Part shown: positions 34,140 through 46,879 of the stretch, piece by piece
How positions within the stretch are numbered: the stretch's first letter is position 1
Layout: every line of letters begins with the position of its first letter
Origin: Aphelocoma coerulescens
Lineage: Eukaryota; Chordata; Aves; Passeriformes; Corvidae
Direction: 5' to 3'
Length of the DNA stretch: 64,000 bases
Assembly: GCF_041296385.1 (NCBI RefSeq)
Contig: NW_027183804.1
Coordinates: 124,001-188,000, forward strand
The notes under the pieces: generated by a model
Seen by the model: only the letters and a program-made list of their open reading frames with translations
The model's database searches: none
What the model was told of the DNA's origin: nothing
Translations under genes and position numbers: made by a program

Positions 34140-34798
34140 TGTGAAAAACGAAGTTCACTCTCCTGTGAGAATTTAAAGGGGTTTAATATAAAGACAATAA
34201 GAGACACATCAAATAAAGCAACGGGGTAACAGCCAGTTGCCTTGGCGCTCTGCCAAGAGCACACCTGATGCCAGAGGTCAGTCCTTTTTATACCGTTTTT
34301 ACTGTCTGTTCTTTATTCATATTAAAACTTTTCCTGGAGCTGTTCTGCATGGCCACTCCTTGGTTCCGCCTTTTTAGAGCGTGCCTAGTCTTCTGCCTTG
34401 TGGTTTTATTTCTCTTGATTCTTGGGGTTGGGCCCGCTAGGCAAGAGTCGATGGTAGGGTGGATTTCTTAATTCTCCAGACAGTCAGGGCTGATTGCAGC
34501 TTTGGGCCTCTTCGTCTCTCCGGGCAGAGTGGTGATAAAATCTCCCGGACTCTCCTGGCCGCCCGTTCTCCGGGCGGAGTAGCCTTTGGGCCCTTTTGCT
34601 CCCTAGACAAAGTGTTGATTAGCAGCTTTTCGGGCCTCATCCTCTGTTCGTTTGGAGGTTATCTTACGTGCTCACACTTGCTAACATTCTTGCTAAAAAG
34701 AGAAGAAAACTACATCCACACAGCAGAAAGCATTTCTAACGTTATATAATATCTACTTTATACTTTGCGAGAAGCTAATATAATATATGTTTATAACA
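34140..34798 (-). repeat. ERV A 3' LTR, arm 2
   Basis: 659 bp, one base longer than in arm 1 in the pyrimidine run near 34,700. Otherwise it shares the changes that separate the arm 1 3' LTR from its 5' LTR. Confidence 0.95.
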
Positions 34799-34815
34799 AT
34801 CCCCCCTTTTCTATT

Positions 34816-36694
34816 TTATAAATCATTTGGCTTGAGCAATAATTCTTTTTGCTTGGCTTCTAATGTCTGTTCGTTCTTTTCACAGATCAATTTGGCTTCT
34901 TCAAGAGGGTCTTTTGTATCACTTTGTCTTTTTAATACCATAATTTTTTGTGCTGTTCCAGACATAGCCAACTTTGGGTCAGTAGGCATTGCCACAACTT
35001 GCATGCCTTGAACTATGCTGGTGATTAGCCGAATAAAGCAGGGGATCAAGCAAGGGAGAAATATTAGACTAGCTGTAGCACATAAGAGGAAGAAACCTAG
35101 CTTCTTCCACCATTCTTTCCCCAATATGCCATCCCACCAGTTAGCAGACATCATTGATTCCCATTTTTGGACTGGTACATGGGCTATTTTTCTGATTTGG
35201 TTGGCCATATCTAGAACGGCATCCCCATTGTCATCAATTTTTAAACAACAGTCCGATGTATTGAACTTCCTGCACACACCGCCTTCTTCGGCCAGTAAAT
35301 AGTCTAAAGCCAGCCTATTTTGATGTATTGCAGCTCTGGTTTGGCGTTGCTGGCTGACTATTAATTCCATAGCCCCAGCTGTTTCATTGGTTATGATTTC
35401 TACAAGAGCTTGGAGTCTGATGATACGATTCAGCATGTAAATTGGGGTCTGATATCCCCAGCTTCCATCTTGTGCTTAGGTAGCTGGCCCATCTGTTTCT
35501 AATATTCGTTCAGGGGGCCATTCCTCATCTTTCCATTTTTGGAATCCTCCAATTAAATCTCTTTTCTTTCTTTTGAAGTCTTCATAGAGAGGTATACCTA
35601 ATTGATCTCCCACTGGTTCTGGGAAAAGGAAAAACCCTGGTTGAATGATTCTTAGTGTACAACTCCCTTTCCAATGTGAAGGGAGTCTTGGGGATGCCCT
35701 TTTCCCACATATCCAAAAGAAGCCATCTGGTGCTTTCCAATAATCACCTTCTTGTTGATTTATATTCTCCCCAAATTTGGCTATTTCTGGGATTCCAAAA
35801 TAAGGATTTTTCCTCGTGTCATTACACTGAAAGAGTCCAACTTCATGATCATATACACAGTCTTTTCCTTTTTTCTGGGCTCAATACCAAGTTGGTTTTT
35901 CTGGGACCCACCACCTTGAAGTTTTGTTACTCACTTTATAGCTTTTACAGGGAGTGTTTCCTACTTCATTAAGAAAGTTTATCCCAGTTCGCCAGAGGCA
36001 TTCTTCCCCTATCACTGTTGAACTTAAAATCCACCCCTCAGGTCGGTTCCCCCCTCTTATATTTGTCCGGTTCCATTTAAGGAGTTCTACCGGGCCTACG
36101 CTGCTACCTTTCCGTGGCCATTCTTCTGTCATTAAAGCTCCTCCACAGACCCAACAGTTGGTTATGTTAAGTTCTTTACCTATCCTCTCCCCCAATTCCA
36201 CAAACAGGTTTTTTCCTAACCTTGGGGTTTTTTCCTCTTTGTTGTTTGAGCTTTGCATACAGGTCCTGGCGTGGTGAGGTGAATATAGGGCGAGGTTGCT
36301 GTGCTGGCTTTGTATCTTTACTTACCACTTGCTCTTTTACCAAATCTTGGACTGTTCCCCTGGTGGCAGCTGTGGAGCAAATCTATTTTTCTCCTTTTGG
36401 ACAATTGCTTCTTAGTCTGTTTCCACTTGTTCCTAAATTTTCTGTAATCCAATATTTTTCTCCTTTATGCATGCAAATACCTAATTTGGATGAGTCATAA
36501 CAGTGACTGTTGGTATGGGTATGAGTAATAAGAAAGAAGCCCCGGTGTCTTTCCATGTAGAGCTTTCGATAGCATTTGTAACATGGTCTTGCCGGTGTCC
36601 CAAAAGGGACCAGGAGAAGTGACAAAAGAAGGAATAACAGAGGTTCGGCATGGCTTATACTCCCACCTCCCTTGCCTATGAGGTTGCAACCCAT
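34816..36694 (-). pseudogene. env: ERV A env, interrupted, arm 2
   Basis: Same interruptions as arm 1: early TAG, frameshift, TGA and TAA before the transmembrane frame at 34,816-35,436. It differs at several residues, including Gly to Glu in the signal peptide region, Leu to Ser in the surface part, and Ile to Thr and Lys to Gln in the cytoplasmic tail. Confidence 0.9.
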
Positions 36695-37271
36695 AGCAGG
36701 TGTATTGGATCTTCTCGGTGGCGAGTACAGTGGCCGACCCGGTCTTGCCCTCTATTTCCTTGTCACTTCCTTTGTAGCTTTTAGGCAAATTTCTTTTGGC
36801 ACCTTTTTAACTGTAGTATCTTATCGTATCTTAGGTGTTTCCCATTCAACAGGCACTAGTAATTCCCATCTGCAGAGCAAAGTTATTGCTTTTGTTGCTT
36901 ATGATTTTGTCTGGATAGGGGGTTGATTTTGTGCTTGACACCCTTTACAACTAGGGTGTCGACGGTGTGAAATGCCAATTTCCCTCTAGATTAATTACTT
37001 ATATTTGACGTGGTTGGCATGCCCCGTGTTAGAATGATTCAAACAGGGTATATGATGTGGCACTGATGGAAGTTGTGATTCTCCCCCTTCTTAATACAAA
37101 TCACAGGCTAGAATCAGAACATGAGAGTTCCCTGTTTGATCCAGTCCCAACCCTTCCTGTTTGAAGTGAGAATATTCTTCTCCACGATGTCCCAGAATTT
37201 GTCCAGGGGCCACTGATATAAATTTGGCTTTTACTTCTCAGTTAGGTGTGATTCTTTGCATATCCCTTGGA

Positions 37272-40200
37272 TTATTTAGATTGTTCTAGCTCATTGCCAC
37301 CTGGTCTCCGTTTAAGAATCAATTTGGTATCACCTGGTTTGGATATTACAGTCCACTCTTCAGGTTCTTTTACAGGTCCTTTGATTCTGCTGGCATGGAT
37401 CTACCCTCGTTCCTTGGTCTGGATTGCGGCCTCAGTCATCAGCAGTACCTGAAAAGGACCCTCCCATTGTGGAGTCAAAGATTGTTCTTTCCATGTTTTT
37501 ACTAGTACCCATTCCCCTGAATGGATATTATGAATTTTGAACTCCAAAGCTGTGGTTTGAGGGATCATTCCTTTCAGCCGCAAATTTTCAAGTGTTCTGG
37601 CAATTGCGGTGACATATTTTTTGACACTTACTTCTCCTACTTCATAAGTGGCTGTTTCATGTTGAGCAGTAAGGAAGGGTAATCCGAACATCATCTCATA
37701 AGGAGACACTCCCAGGTCTGACCTGGGCTGTGTTCGGCCTCTCAACAGAGCCAAAGGTAAGCATTTTACCCATGACATTTGAGTTTCAATCATTAATTTT
37801 GTTAAAGTTTTTTTCAAAGTCTGGTTCACTCTTTCTACTTGGCCTGAACTTTGTGGGTGCCAGGGGGTATGTAATTCCCATTTTATTCCCAAGGCTTGAG
37901 TTATTTGTTGTAAGACTTTGGATGTAAAATGTGTTCTTCTATCTGAGTTTATTTTATTAACCATTCCATATCTGGGAATAATTTGTTCCAGAAGGGTTTT
38001 GCATACTATGTTAGCTGTAGCTCTAGTAGCAGGAACTGCTTCTACCCAACAAGTTAGGTGGTCTGCTATTACTAATAGGAACTTCCATCTCTGTACTTGA
38101 GGAAGTTTAGTGAAATCTACTTGGATACTTTGGAATGGTCGCAGAGCTAACTCACGGCCTCCTAATGTTGTTTTTCTCATTATTTTCCTAGTCACTCTTT
38201 GGCAAGTTCTACAGTTCCCAGTTATTTGTTTTGCTACCCCAAAGATTCCAATACACCCATAATTTTTTAGAAAATGATCACACAAGCTAGCTTGAGTACC
38301 CCAATGAGTTTTTTGATGCATATCTTCTAATATTCTCTTAGTGAGTGGCTTATTAAGTAACTGTCTCCCATCAGGAAGTTTCCGTTTTCCAGATTGATCT
38401 TGTTCTCCCCCTATCTTAAATAATTCTTTTTCTTCTTCTTTACTAAATTTGGGGATTTCCAATTCTCCCCTTTCTGGGGTCAGGATTAACAGAATTGGTT
38501 CAGTCCCATTTTCTGCTGCATCTTTGGCTTCTTGGTCTGCTAGGTTATTCCCTCTTATTTCTGGGGTCATCCCTTCTTGGTGTCCTTTGATATGCACTAC
38601 GGCTATTTCTTCAGGCAATTTTAATGCTTCCAACACTTCTGAAATCAGGCCTTCATGTATCAGTTCTTTCCCCTTTGAATTTAGTAAACCCCTTTCTTCC
38701 CAGATCTTTCCAAAGGTATGTACTTTGAATCAGTATAGACGGTCCCCTTTTTGTGTGCTAAATGCTCCAGTGCTCTCTTTAGAGCGTATAATTCACAAGA
38801 CTGCGCCGACCAATTTGAAGGTAGTTTTCCTGTTTCGATGGCCTGCATATTTATCCCATCGACTAAGGCATATCTTGACATTCTTTTTCCTTGCAAGCAT
38901 CTGGATGAACCATCCACATATATTCTTTCCTCTTCTAAGAGGGCTTGTTCAGCTAGATCTTCTCGAACTTTTGTTTGGTATTGAGTAATTTCTAAGCAAT
39001 CATGTGCCAGGTCATCTTTTGGTTCTCCATACAGGAATTGGGCCGGATTGAGGCTTTTGCTTGCTTCTATAGTTAGATCATTACTGTCAATCAGAATTGC
39101 TTCATATTTTAATAGCCTGGAGTCTGTTAACCATTTTTCAGCTTTTTGATTTAGCACATTTCGGACCGCATGGGGTGTGTATACAATCAGTTTACTTCCA
39201 AAGGTGAGCTTACGGCTCTCCTCCACCAAAATAGCGGTAGCTGCTATGGCTTGAATGCATACTGGCCAGCCACGGCTTACTGGGTCCAATAGTTTAGCTA
39301 AATAAGCTATTGGTCTTCTCACCCCTCCCCATTCCTGGACTAATACACCATGAGCTACTCCATTTTCTGCATTCACATATAAATGAAAGGGTTTTTCTAG
39401 TGAGGGTAAGCTTAGGGCTGGTACCGAGGCTAGTTTCAACTTCAGTTTTTCTAATTTATTATCATCATCATCTTTGGTCCATTGTATATTGTCTCCCCCT
39501 GTTAATTTTTCATATAAAAATTTTACTGCTTGTGTATATCTTTCAATCCATAATCTGCAATATCCCAGTAGCCCCAGCAGTCTCCTAACCTCCTTTTTTG
39601 AAGAGGGAGGAGGGAGGGATAAAATCCCTGTAATTGTTTCAGGACTTAGTTGTCAGCTACCTTTGCTTATCAGGTGGCCGAGATATTTTACTTCTGATTC
39701 CACAAACTGTAATTTCCTTTTTGATGCCTTTAGTCCCTTTTTCCCAAGAAAATTTAGAAGCTTTATGGTAGCTCCTTTAACTTTCATTTCATCTTCTCCT
39801 GATATTAGAAGGTCATCTCCATATTGGATAAATTGTATTCCTGGGGGAGTGGGGAAGGTTTGTAGTATTTCTCCCAAGGCTTGCCCAAATAAATTTGGGG
39901 CCTCACAATAGCCCTGTGGCAGTTTAGTCCACCTCAACTGGTTCTTTTTCCCTGTGTTTGGATCTTCCCATTCAAAGGCAAAAATATTTCGGCTTTCCTC
40001 TGCCAGTGGGCAGGCCCAAAAGGCATTTTTAAGATCTACCACACTAAACCACTGATGTTGAGGTGGAATTTTGCTTAAAAGAGTGCAGGGATTAGGAACC
40101 ATAGGGTAGCAGGCCCGTGTTCTTTTGTTTACTTCTCTTAAATCTTGCACTAATTTATAATTTCCATCAGATTTCTTTACTGGGAGAATAGGGCTATTAT

Positions 40201-40780
40201 GAGGGGATTTACAAGGTTCTAGTGTCCCATCCTTTATTAATTCTTCTATCACTGGTTTTAAGCCTTTTCTCCCTTCTAAAGATATAGGGTACTGATGTAC
40301 ACAAATGGGACCTTCTTCTTTTTCAATTGTGACCCTTATGGGGTCAAGATCTAGTCCACCCCTATTCCCTTCCCTAGCCCAAACCTCTCTGTTAATTTTG
40401 CTTTCATCTTCTTGGCTAAGTTTAAACACTTTGGCCGTCATTTTCCCTTCTTCTGGTATGACTCCAATCCCCAGTTGGATTTGTAAATCCCTTCCCAATA
40501 AATTGCTGCCAGCCTCAGGAGCTAACAAAGCATCCCCTATCCCTATTTTTGTTTCCCCTTCAATAACCACATCTTTAATGACAGAGACCTTAAATCCTTC
40601 CCCCTTTGCTCCTGTTACTTTTACCATATCATTACTCCCTTTTGGAATATTCATCACACAAGTCTTTTCTGCCCCAGTGTCAACTATAAATTCCAATACT
40701 TCCTCTTCGGGGCCTACTTTTAAAGTTATCAAAGGCTCCAGATGGTATTTATCCCCCCAAAAATAGAGCCCATGATTTCC
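37272..40780 (-). pseudogene. pol: ERV A pol, interrupted, arm 2
   Basis: Carries the same TGA, RNase H frameshift and late TAG as arm 1, and the same YGDD variant. It keeps Asp at the second integrase catalytic position (codon 37,941-37,943), where arm 1 has Gly. Other differences include Leu to Pro and Lys to Thr in the RNase H region and Gly to Glu in late integrase. Confidence 0.92.
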
Positions 40781-42667
40781 CTATTTTTCTTCTGTGCGTG
40801 TCTCTTGAAATCTTTTCAGATCCCTCCTCAGGTGGGGGCATTCTCTTTGATAATGCCCTTCTTCCTTGCAATAGAAACAGGCATCCCTGGGTTGTTCTTG
40901 GAATCTTGATTGTGCTGAGGTTTTATTTTTCTCTTTTCCACCATTTCTGAATCTGGAATGTTTAGGAGTGTTACCTGAGGGCTTTAGATTTTTTTTGGAA
41001 GGTACTCTCTCGCATAGTGGCTATCATGATCTTTGCTCCCACTTTGGCTTTTTCTTCATCCCTCCGGACATATATATCTTTTGAGCTTCCCTTACTAGGT
41101 CTTGTAATGGTTTCTCATACCAATCTTCTATTTTTTCCAATTTTTTTCTAATATCTGGCCAGGCATGAGTGACAAAGTGAACTCTTAGCAGGGCTTGCCC
41201 TGCTAGGGACTCCGGGTCTCTCCCAGAATATTGTTTCATATTCTTTCGGAGCCTCTCCAGCCACTCAGTCGGGGTTTCTTCCTTCCCTTGCTGCCCCTCA
41301 AAGGCCTTTCTGACATTTTGTCCTCAGAGTGCCCCCTCTTTTATTCCCTTGATTATCAAATTACAATAATCATTCATATGTCCCCTCCCAGCTTCATCAT
41401 TTTGGTTCCAGTTAGGAGGTGTAATGGGCATTTTCTGATCCCCGGGTGGACCTTGTTGGTTTTCTTTTCCCCAAATTTTTATTCCAGCAATTCTAATCAT
41501 TTCTCTTTCTTCTTGGGAGAATATTATTTTCATTATTGATTGCATTTCTTCCCAAGTGAAAATGTTGGGACCTAAGAACTGGTCCAACATTTCAGCTGTA
41601 CCTATGGGGTCTTCTAATAATCCTTTAATTTCTTTTTTGAAATTCCTAACCTCTGTAGAGGTTAGAGGAGCACTCACAAAGCCGCTTCCCCCTCCTCCCG
41701 TAGGTACTTCTCTTAACGGAAAGAAATGAATTTCTCGGCTTCCCTCTGTTTGTTTAGCAATGGAGGGCTTGTTGGGCTGCCTCGGAGCCTTAATGGCACC
41801 TCCTGTATTCTGGTATGGTACTCCTTCGTTAAGAAGAGGGTTGATTTGGGAAGAAAGCACCGAACTCCCCTGGGGAGGAGGGGCAGATTCAAAGTCTGGC
41901 GCTGAAGCTGAATATTCTGTGGTGCAGAGGGTGGGGGTGGGGTATGGCAGTGAAGCCAGATATTCCGGAGCACAGGAGGCGGGCACCGGGGCTAAAGCCG
42001 GGTTTCTCAAGGCAGGAGAGGTAGGGGCTGAAGCCGGGACGTGTGACCTTTCCCTTGATGCAATTGAGGGTGCTGGGATTCCCGAGATATATGGGAAGGG
42101 TGGGATCCCCGGCATGGGCGGGGGCAGGGCTCCCCCCCAGCTCCATTGGGGCGGGAGGGCTGCCGGGGGAAAGGCCCCCGGTGCGGGCGGAGGGGGGGCT
42201 GGCGGGGGAAGCCCCGGAGCCAGGGGGAGGAGGGCAGCTTCTGGTGCTGGCGGCGGAGGCAATACTTCTAAAGGGTCTCAGCCTTTTTTCTCTTCTGTTT
42301 GCTTTTCCTCTGCGGTTTCTGATATTTTGAAGACTTTGGTTCCCAGAGGTTTTGTAATTCCTGTCCAGCAAGAAGCATATTCTCTCTCCTCAGGGTGAGA
42401 TGGCTCTTCTGAATTTACAAATACATTTAGAGCCTGGCAAATCCATGCCTCATCAGACCCGTATTTTGGCCAGTACACATGATCAGATCTGATTTCCTTT
42501 TTTACCCACTCTTTCATGCAGAATTGAATCATTTTTACTTTCTCTTTTCCTTTTGTAGAAGGATCAGTTTCCCAGTTTGCGAGTTTGACCCCGAGGGGAC
42601 TGTCTCGGGGTATATCCTCTGGCACCCTTTTATAATTTGAACTTAATTTACTAGGTTGTTGTCCCAT
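40781..42667 (-). pseudogene. gag: ERV A gag, interrupted, arm 2
   Basis: Mirror of the arm 1 gag with identical premature stops and the UAG junction at 40,781-40,783. One Ala to Val change is evident in the capsid-proximal linker. Confidence 0.92.
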
Positions 42668-43579
42668 TTTCCCAGGAGTTCTCTATTACTCAAAATACCA
42701 ATTTATCCCCCCCTTTGAAATACTAATTCATTCCTTTAAAACACCAATCTTCACTGCTGTAAAATACTACCCACCCTTTCACAGTACAAAAAACACCAAA
42801 AAATTTATTAGAGCCCACCTTCCCCAAAAACAAAGTTAACTTCGAATTACACAGTTTTTCATTCACACATTCACTCTTTTTTAATATTTGTTCACTCACT
42901 CATTCCTACTCACAACAGAATAATAAGGTACCTCTTTCAAGTCACTTGTTAGTATCCACCCATGGGTATGATATAATCCTTAGGATTCTGGGTGCTCTTG
43001 GATTTCCCTCAACCCAGCATTGCTAGCATCCAAACCCCAACCTCTCTTGGGGTACTTTTAGGCCCTGGGTGCTCTTGGAGTTTTCCTCAACCCAGCATAT
43101 GGGGGGGTAGCTCCCACTTTGCAACCCCTTCTCTGGGACCCCGTCCCAGTCACCCCCGGAGATTCTTTCACTCCGCTTATCTCTCGCTTTGTCTCCTCGC
43201 TGGCCGCTGTTCTCGTGAACAAGACGGAACGGCAGCACTCAGAGACTGCCACACTCGCTTCGCAGATCTGGGGGCAACCAGCCCACGTCTCATTCACACA
43301 CGCTCATCTCCCGTAACCACCCCCTTTTTCTTTGGACAATACTCCCCAGTCCTGTTTCTTTTCCAGTGTCTGTGGGATTTTTGTCGAGAGCGCTCTCTTT
43401 CATTTGCTTTATTTTTGTGTCTTTCTTGTCCTCCGGGTGTTGCCCTGCTGCCACCAAATCACGCCAGAGGATGCTAAGCAAAGGTCCTGCCAACTTGGGC
43501 GGGAGGCGCCTTACCCTTGCTTCTTGAATCCTCCCACGCTTTTCAGAGGCGAGGTGTAGCTCCGGGACGAGCCCTTAAT

Positions 43580-44232
43580 TGTGAAAAACGAGGTTCACTC
43601 TCCTGTGAGAATTTAAAGGGTTTAATATAAAGACAATAAGAGACACATCAAATAAAGCAACGGGGTAATGGCCGGGTGCCTTGGTGCTCTGCCAAGAGCA
43701 CACCTGATGCCAGAGGTGAGTCTTTTTTATACCATTTTTACTGTCTGTTCTTTATTCATATTAAAACTTTTCCTGGAGCTGTTCTGCATGGCCACTCCTT
43801 GGTTCCGCCTTTTTAGAGCATGCGTAGTCTTCTGCCTTGTGGTTTTATTTCTCTTGATTCTTGGGGTTGGGCCCGCTAGGCAAGAGTCGATGGTAGGGTG
43901 GATTTCTTAATTCTCCAGACAGACAGGGCTGATTGCAGCTTTGGGCCTCTTCGTCTCTCCGGGCAGAGTGGTGATAACGGCTCTTGGACTCTCCTGGCCG
44001 CCTGTTCTCCGGGCGGAGTAGCCTTTGGGCCCTTTTGCTCCCTAGACAAAGTGTTGATTAGCAGCTTTTCGGGCCTCATCCTCTGTTCGTTTGGAGGTTA
44101 TCTTACGTGCTCACACTTGCTAACATTCTTGCTAAAAAGAAAACTACATCCACACAGCAAAAAGCATTTCTAACATTATATAATATCTACTTTATACTTT
44201 GCGAGAAGCCAATATAATATATGTTTATAACA
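43580..44232 (-). repeat. ERV A 5' LTR, arm 2
   Basis: 653 bp, mirror of 1,882-2,534, bounded on the outside by the CCTC (GAGG) target bases at 44,233-44,236. Confidence 0.95.
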
Positions 44233-44236
44233 CCTC

Positions 44237-44942
44237 CATTGGCGACCTCCTTTTCCCTCTGATTCAGCTACCTTGTGGTAGGTGCGATGGTGCTGAAGAA
44301 GGGTGGCGGCTTGGCACAGTTGCTGTCACAGGTGGATCTTTGAGTGGCATGTGTGAGGGTAGGAGGGTACGGCACCCATAGCTGAAGGCAAAAAAGGTCA
44401 GGGCATGTCATCAGCCGCAGTCGTGCTAAGTTGTTCATCTATGCAAACTGCTTGCCGAGTTGTTCCTTTCTTAGGTAATGGGGGCTTGTATCAACCAGAA
44501 CTGCAAATGGTCAGTATTTGCAGAGAAGGTTACTTGGACTGTTGTTGAAGTGAGTGTAGCAGTTTCTATGGCATTCTGCAAAAAAAGTGACAGGTCTCCC
44601 TGTGTTCCCCAGTTCTTAACAAAGATGAAGTTAACAAACCCCTGAAAAGAGGTTTTGCAAAACTTCAGGGATATTTTCCTACTAGTACTGTAGAGACAAC
44701 CATAGTCACCTTGTCTTTCCAAAAGTGAAGGTTCCCTATTTTTGTCCAAGAGCATCAAGTGCTTTTGATCAGCGTTTGTGTGCATGCATTAGCCTCGTTC
44801 TTGCTCTTCCTTGGAGAACTTTTACAATACTCACATGATCTGTGTAGGCTGCAGACTGCAGTGGTGAACTTCAAGGCTTCCAGCAGAAGGGAGATGCTGT
44901 CCACGTTTTGGATTCTCCTTAGCCTGAACCTTCAATGTCCAA
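44237..44942 (-). repeat. Shared flank, arm 2
   Basis: Mirror of 1,172-1,877. It shares with arm 1 the 20-bp shorter state relative to copy 3. No gene is seen. Bases 44,943-45,263 beyond it are unassigned and palindrome-specific. Confidence 0.8.
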
Positions 44943-45305
44943 TAACGCAGCGTTTGGTGCTCGAGGCACTGACTCTGGCGTGCCCCTGGTCAGAGACAGT
45001 CCAGCTGCGTTACCTCCACGCGTCGCTGAAGCGACTTCGGGATCAGGAAAAGAGCTTGCTGGGCTAGCTAGCTGGCTTCTTTGCAGAGGGAAACACGGCA
45101 GGAGCCGTTGATGTCGGCTCACGTTAGCTCAGAGACAAAGGAAGAGAGGGGCTGTTCAGGTCTGGCTTCTAACAGGTTTAATGCGATAGGATGAGGATGA
45201 GGTCGGATTGATGGGAATCCGCTCCTCGGAGCCTTGTCCTCAGTTTTATAGGGAATTTGAAAACCCCCTGTAACTATTCCTGAAAAGACCTGCCTTGCTA
45301 AATTA

Positions 45306-45740
45306 GTGCCTTTTAAGTCTTGTGTCCCCAGGATAGAACAACAAACTCACAAAGATAACAGCAGTGGATCTACAGGACTTCTGCAGGCCTTCTGGACTGC
45401 AGACATCTCTGACCAAAGGCCACAGATGACGTGTACCCTGATCCTGCCGAACGCCCGTCCGCCCTGGACTCAGCTTCAAGGTTTGATTGATACTGGTGCT
45501 GATGTAACTATCATCTCCTTCTCTGCGTGGCCTCCCTCATGGCCTTTACCCCCAGTGGGATCGGCCATCACAGGATGAGGATGAACCACACAGAGCTATT
45601 GAAGCGAACGGCCTGTGACGGTGAAGGACTCAGAGGGGCACACAGCTACAATTAGGCCTTATGTTACTACCACTTCCCTTAACCTTTGGGGACGGGATGT
45701 GTTGGCAGCCTGGGGCATACGGATCGGGACAAATTTTTAG
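45306..45740 (+). pseudogene. pro: ERVK protease remnant, arm 2
   Basis: DTGAD catalytic motif near 45,490. The first frame ends with TGA at 45,576-45,578, and two more TGA codons follow within about 30 bases. The same frame then reads to the GRDVLAAWG end motif (45,690-45,716). Confidence 0.85.
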
Positions 45741-45836
45741 CAGGGGTCACTGTGCGCAAAGGTGCACAGTATCCTACACTGCCTTTGCAGTGGTTGATTA
45801 ACACACCAATCCGAGTCAGACTCTGCTTAGTTAGTT

Positions 45837-45905
45837 GAATTAAGGGCTGTTATCATGGCTTTTCAACGATTCTCACAGGAACCTTTGAATTTGGTTACTG
45901 AAGCC
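45837..45905 (+). pseudogene. pol: ERVK RNase H scrap
   Basis: About 23 codons reading ELRAVIMAFQRF and then LNLVTE, which fits the RNase H helix and strand leading to the catalytic Asp region. Flanked by deletions. Confidence 0.5.
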
Positions 45906-45990
45906 GACTAGCAAAAGCTCGTATACAATTAATCACCTTACGGTACCACAAAATTCAAAGAATCCTGTTCTTCTGAATCACTTTCTCTCA

Positions 45991-46347
45991 TTGCAATCTG
46001 CAGGCAAGAGACAACTGCCCTGGGCAAAAGTCTGGGTGTGGAATTTACTCACTAACCAGTGGGACGGCCTGCGGGAACTTATGGTTTGGGGTCGTGGCTA
46101 TGCTTGCGTTTCTACAGATACTGGGGTACGGTGGCTAGCTGCAAAATGTGTTCGCCCTGCCCTACGGCACCAGAGGCAGAACAGGCAACCTCCAAATGAT
46201 GACCGGAACACCAACCATCCAAGTGGCCACCAGAATGTAGATCATCAGCCATCAGACTCTTCTGATGATGACCAAGATGTTGACCATCAGGCAGATGGTC
46301 CTTCTACAAGCAGAGACTGGGATGGTCCTTCCACAAGCAGAGACTGA
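45991..46347 (+). pseudogene. pol: ERVK integrase C-terminal domain
   Basis: Contains KVWVWNLLTNQWDGL followed by GRGYACVSTDTG and AAKCVRP, the SH3-like DNA-binding C-terminus of betaretroviral integrases. It is followed by a hydrophilic, Asp/His-rich tail with a duplicated DGPSTSRDW-type motif before the stop at 46,347. The catalytic core is missing. The palindrome boundary visible in this window (46,113) falls inside it. Confidence 0.8.
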
Positions 46348-46476
46348 ACTTTAAATTTCTTGTTATGGAGTCAGATCGTTAAAGCCTTAAGGACATATTT
46401 AGAATTAATAACTGATGTAAATTTCTATTTAGGATTAATAGTGGAGTTGTTATCTTATCAAACAAAAAGGGGGAAT

Positions 46477-46879
46477 TGTAGATACCAAAATGCTGCTAGC
46501 GAGGATTTTCTTGCTATTTTCTAAGTCTGTGAGAGACTTTTCTCTCTCACAGAAGAGGTAGCAGAGTATGTAAACAACCAAGCCACCTGCAACCTTGAAA
46601 AGTCTGGTTTATGGTCTAGTAGAAAAATATTTTGACAATGGATGGTTTAGGATTTTAGCCAATCACCCCAAGGGGGGGGGCTGATCCTTTGTCCAATTAG
46701 ACTATGAAGAAAAAAGTCTGTAAAAGAGTTTGTGAAATAATTAAATGAATAAATCTTGGTGCACAATTCCTGCCTGCTGGATCTTCTCTCCTCCTCCTCC
46801 CTATGGCTGCGGGACACAGTGATACACCCTAGGGCCCAGGCCTGCGGTAATAGACCACAATTACAAGTGAACTGCAACA
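46477..46879 (+). repeat. ERVK 3' LTR
   Basis: 403 bp from TGTAGATACC to TGCAACA, preceded by an AAAAAGGGGGAA polypurine tract. AATAAA at 46,748-46,753. Its sequence resembles ERVK LTRs I associate with songbirds (recollection, not searched). Confidence 0.85.

Larger units (their letters stand above)
34140..44232 (-). mobile_element. ERV A provirus, arm 2
   Basis: Mirror of the arm 1 provirus with the same boundaries and insertion site, so it is a copy of the same integration. 3' LTR 34,140-34,798, polypurine tract 34,799-34,810, PBS 43,560-43,577, 5' LTR 43,580-44,232. Confidence 0.95.
25378..46113 (-). repeat. Palindrome arm 2 (right arm)
   Basis: Reverse complement of arm 1. Arm-specific differences include a 17-bp insertion near 27,050-27,070 relative to arm 1 and copy 3, a one-base deletion in the CpG island near 33,488, one extra base in the 3' LTR of ERV A, and scattered substitutions in the retroviral genes. 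Homology with arm 1 runs to the window edge at 46,113, so the true outer boundary may lie further right. Confidence 0.97.
45264..46879 (+). mobile_element. ERVK provirus remnant with 3' LTR, arm 2 side
   Basis: Plus-strand order: protease (45,306-45,740), an RNase H scrap (45,837-45,905), the integrase C-terminus (about 45,991-46,347), a polypurine tract (46,464-46,475) and a complete LTR. RT and most of integrase are deleted. No envelope is recognisable. Confidence 0.85.

Noticed and set aside
1..46113. Palindrome as a simple fold-back read or assembly artefact
   Set aside because: Arms differ by substitutions, a 17-bp insertion and gene-specific lesions, and the spacer units are not mirror copies. 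An artefact would give identical arms. Only read-level data can exclude mis-assembly completely.
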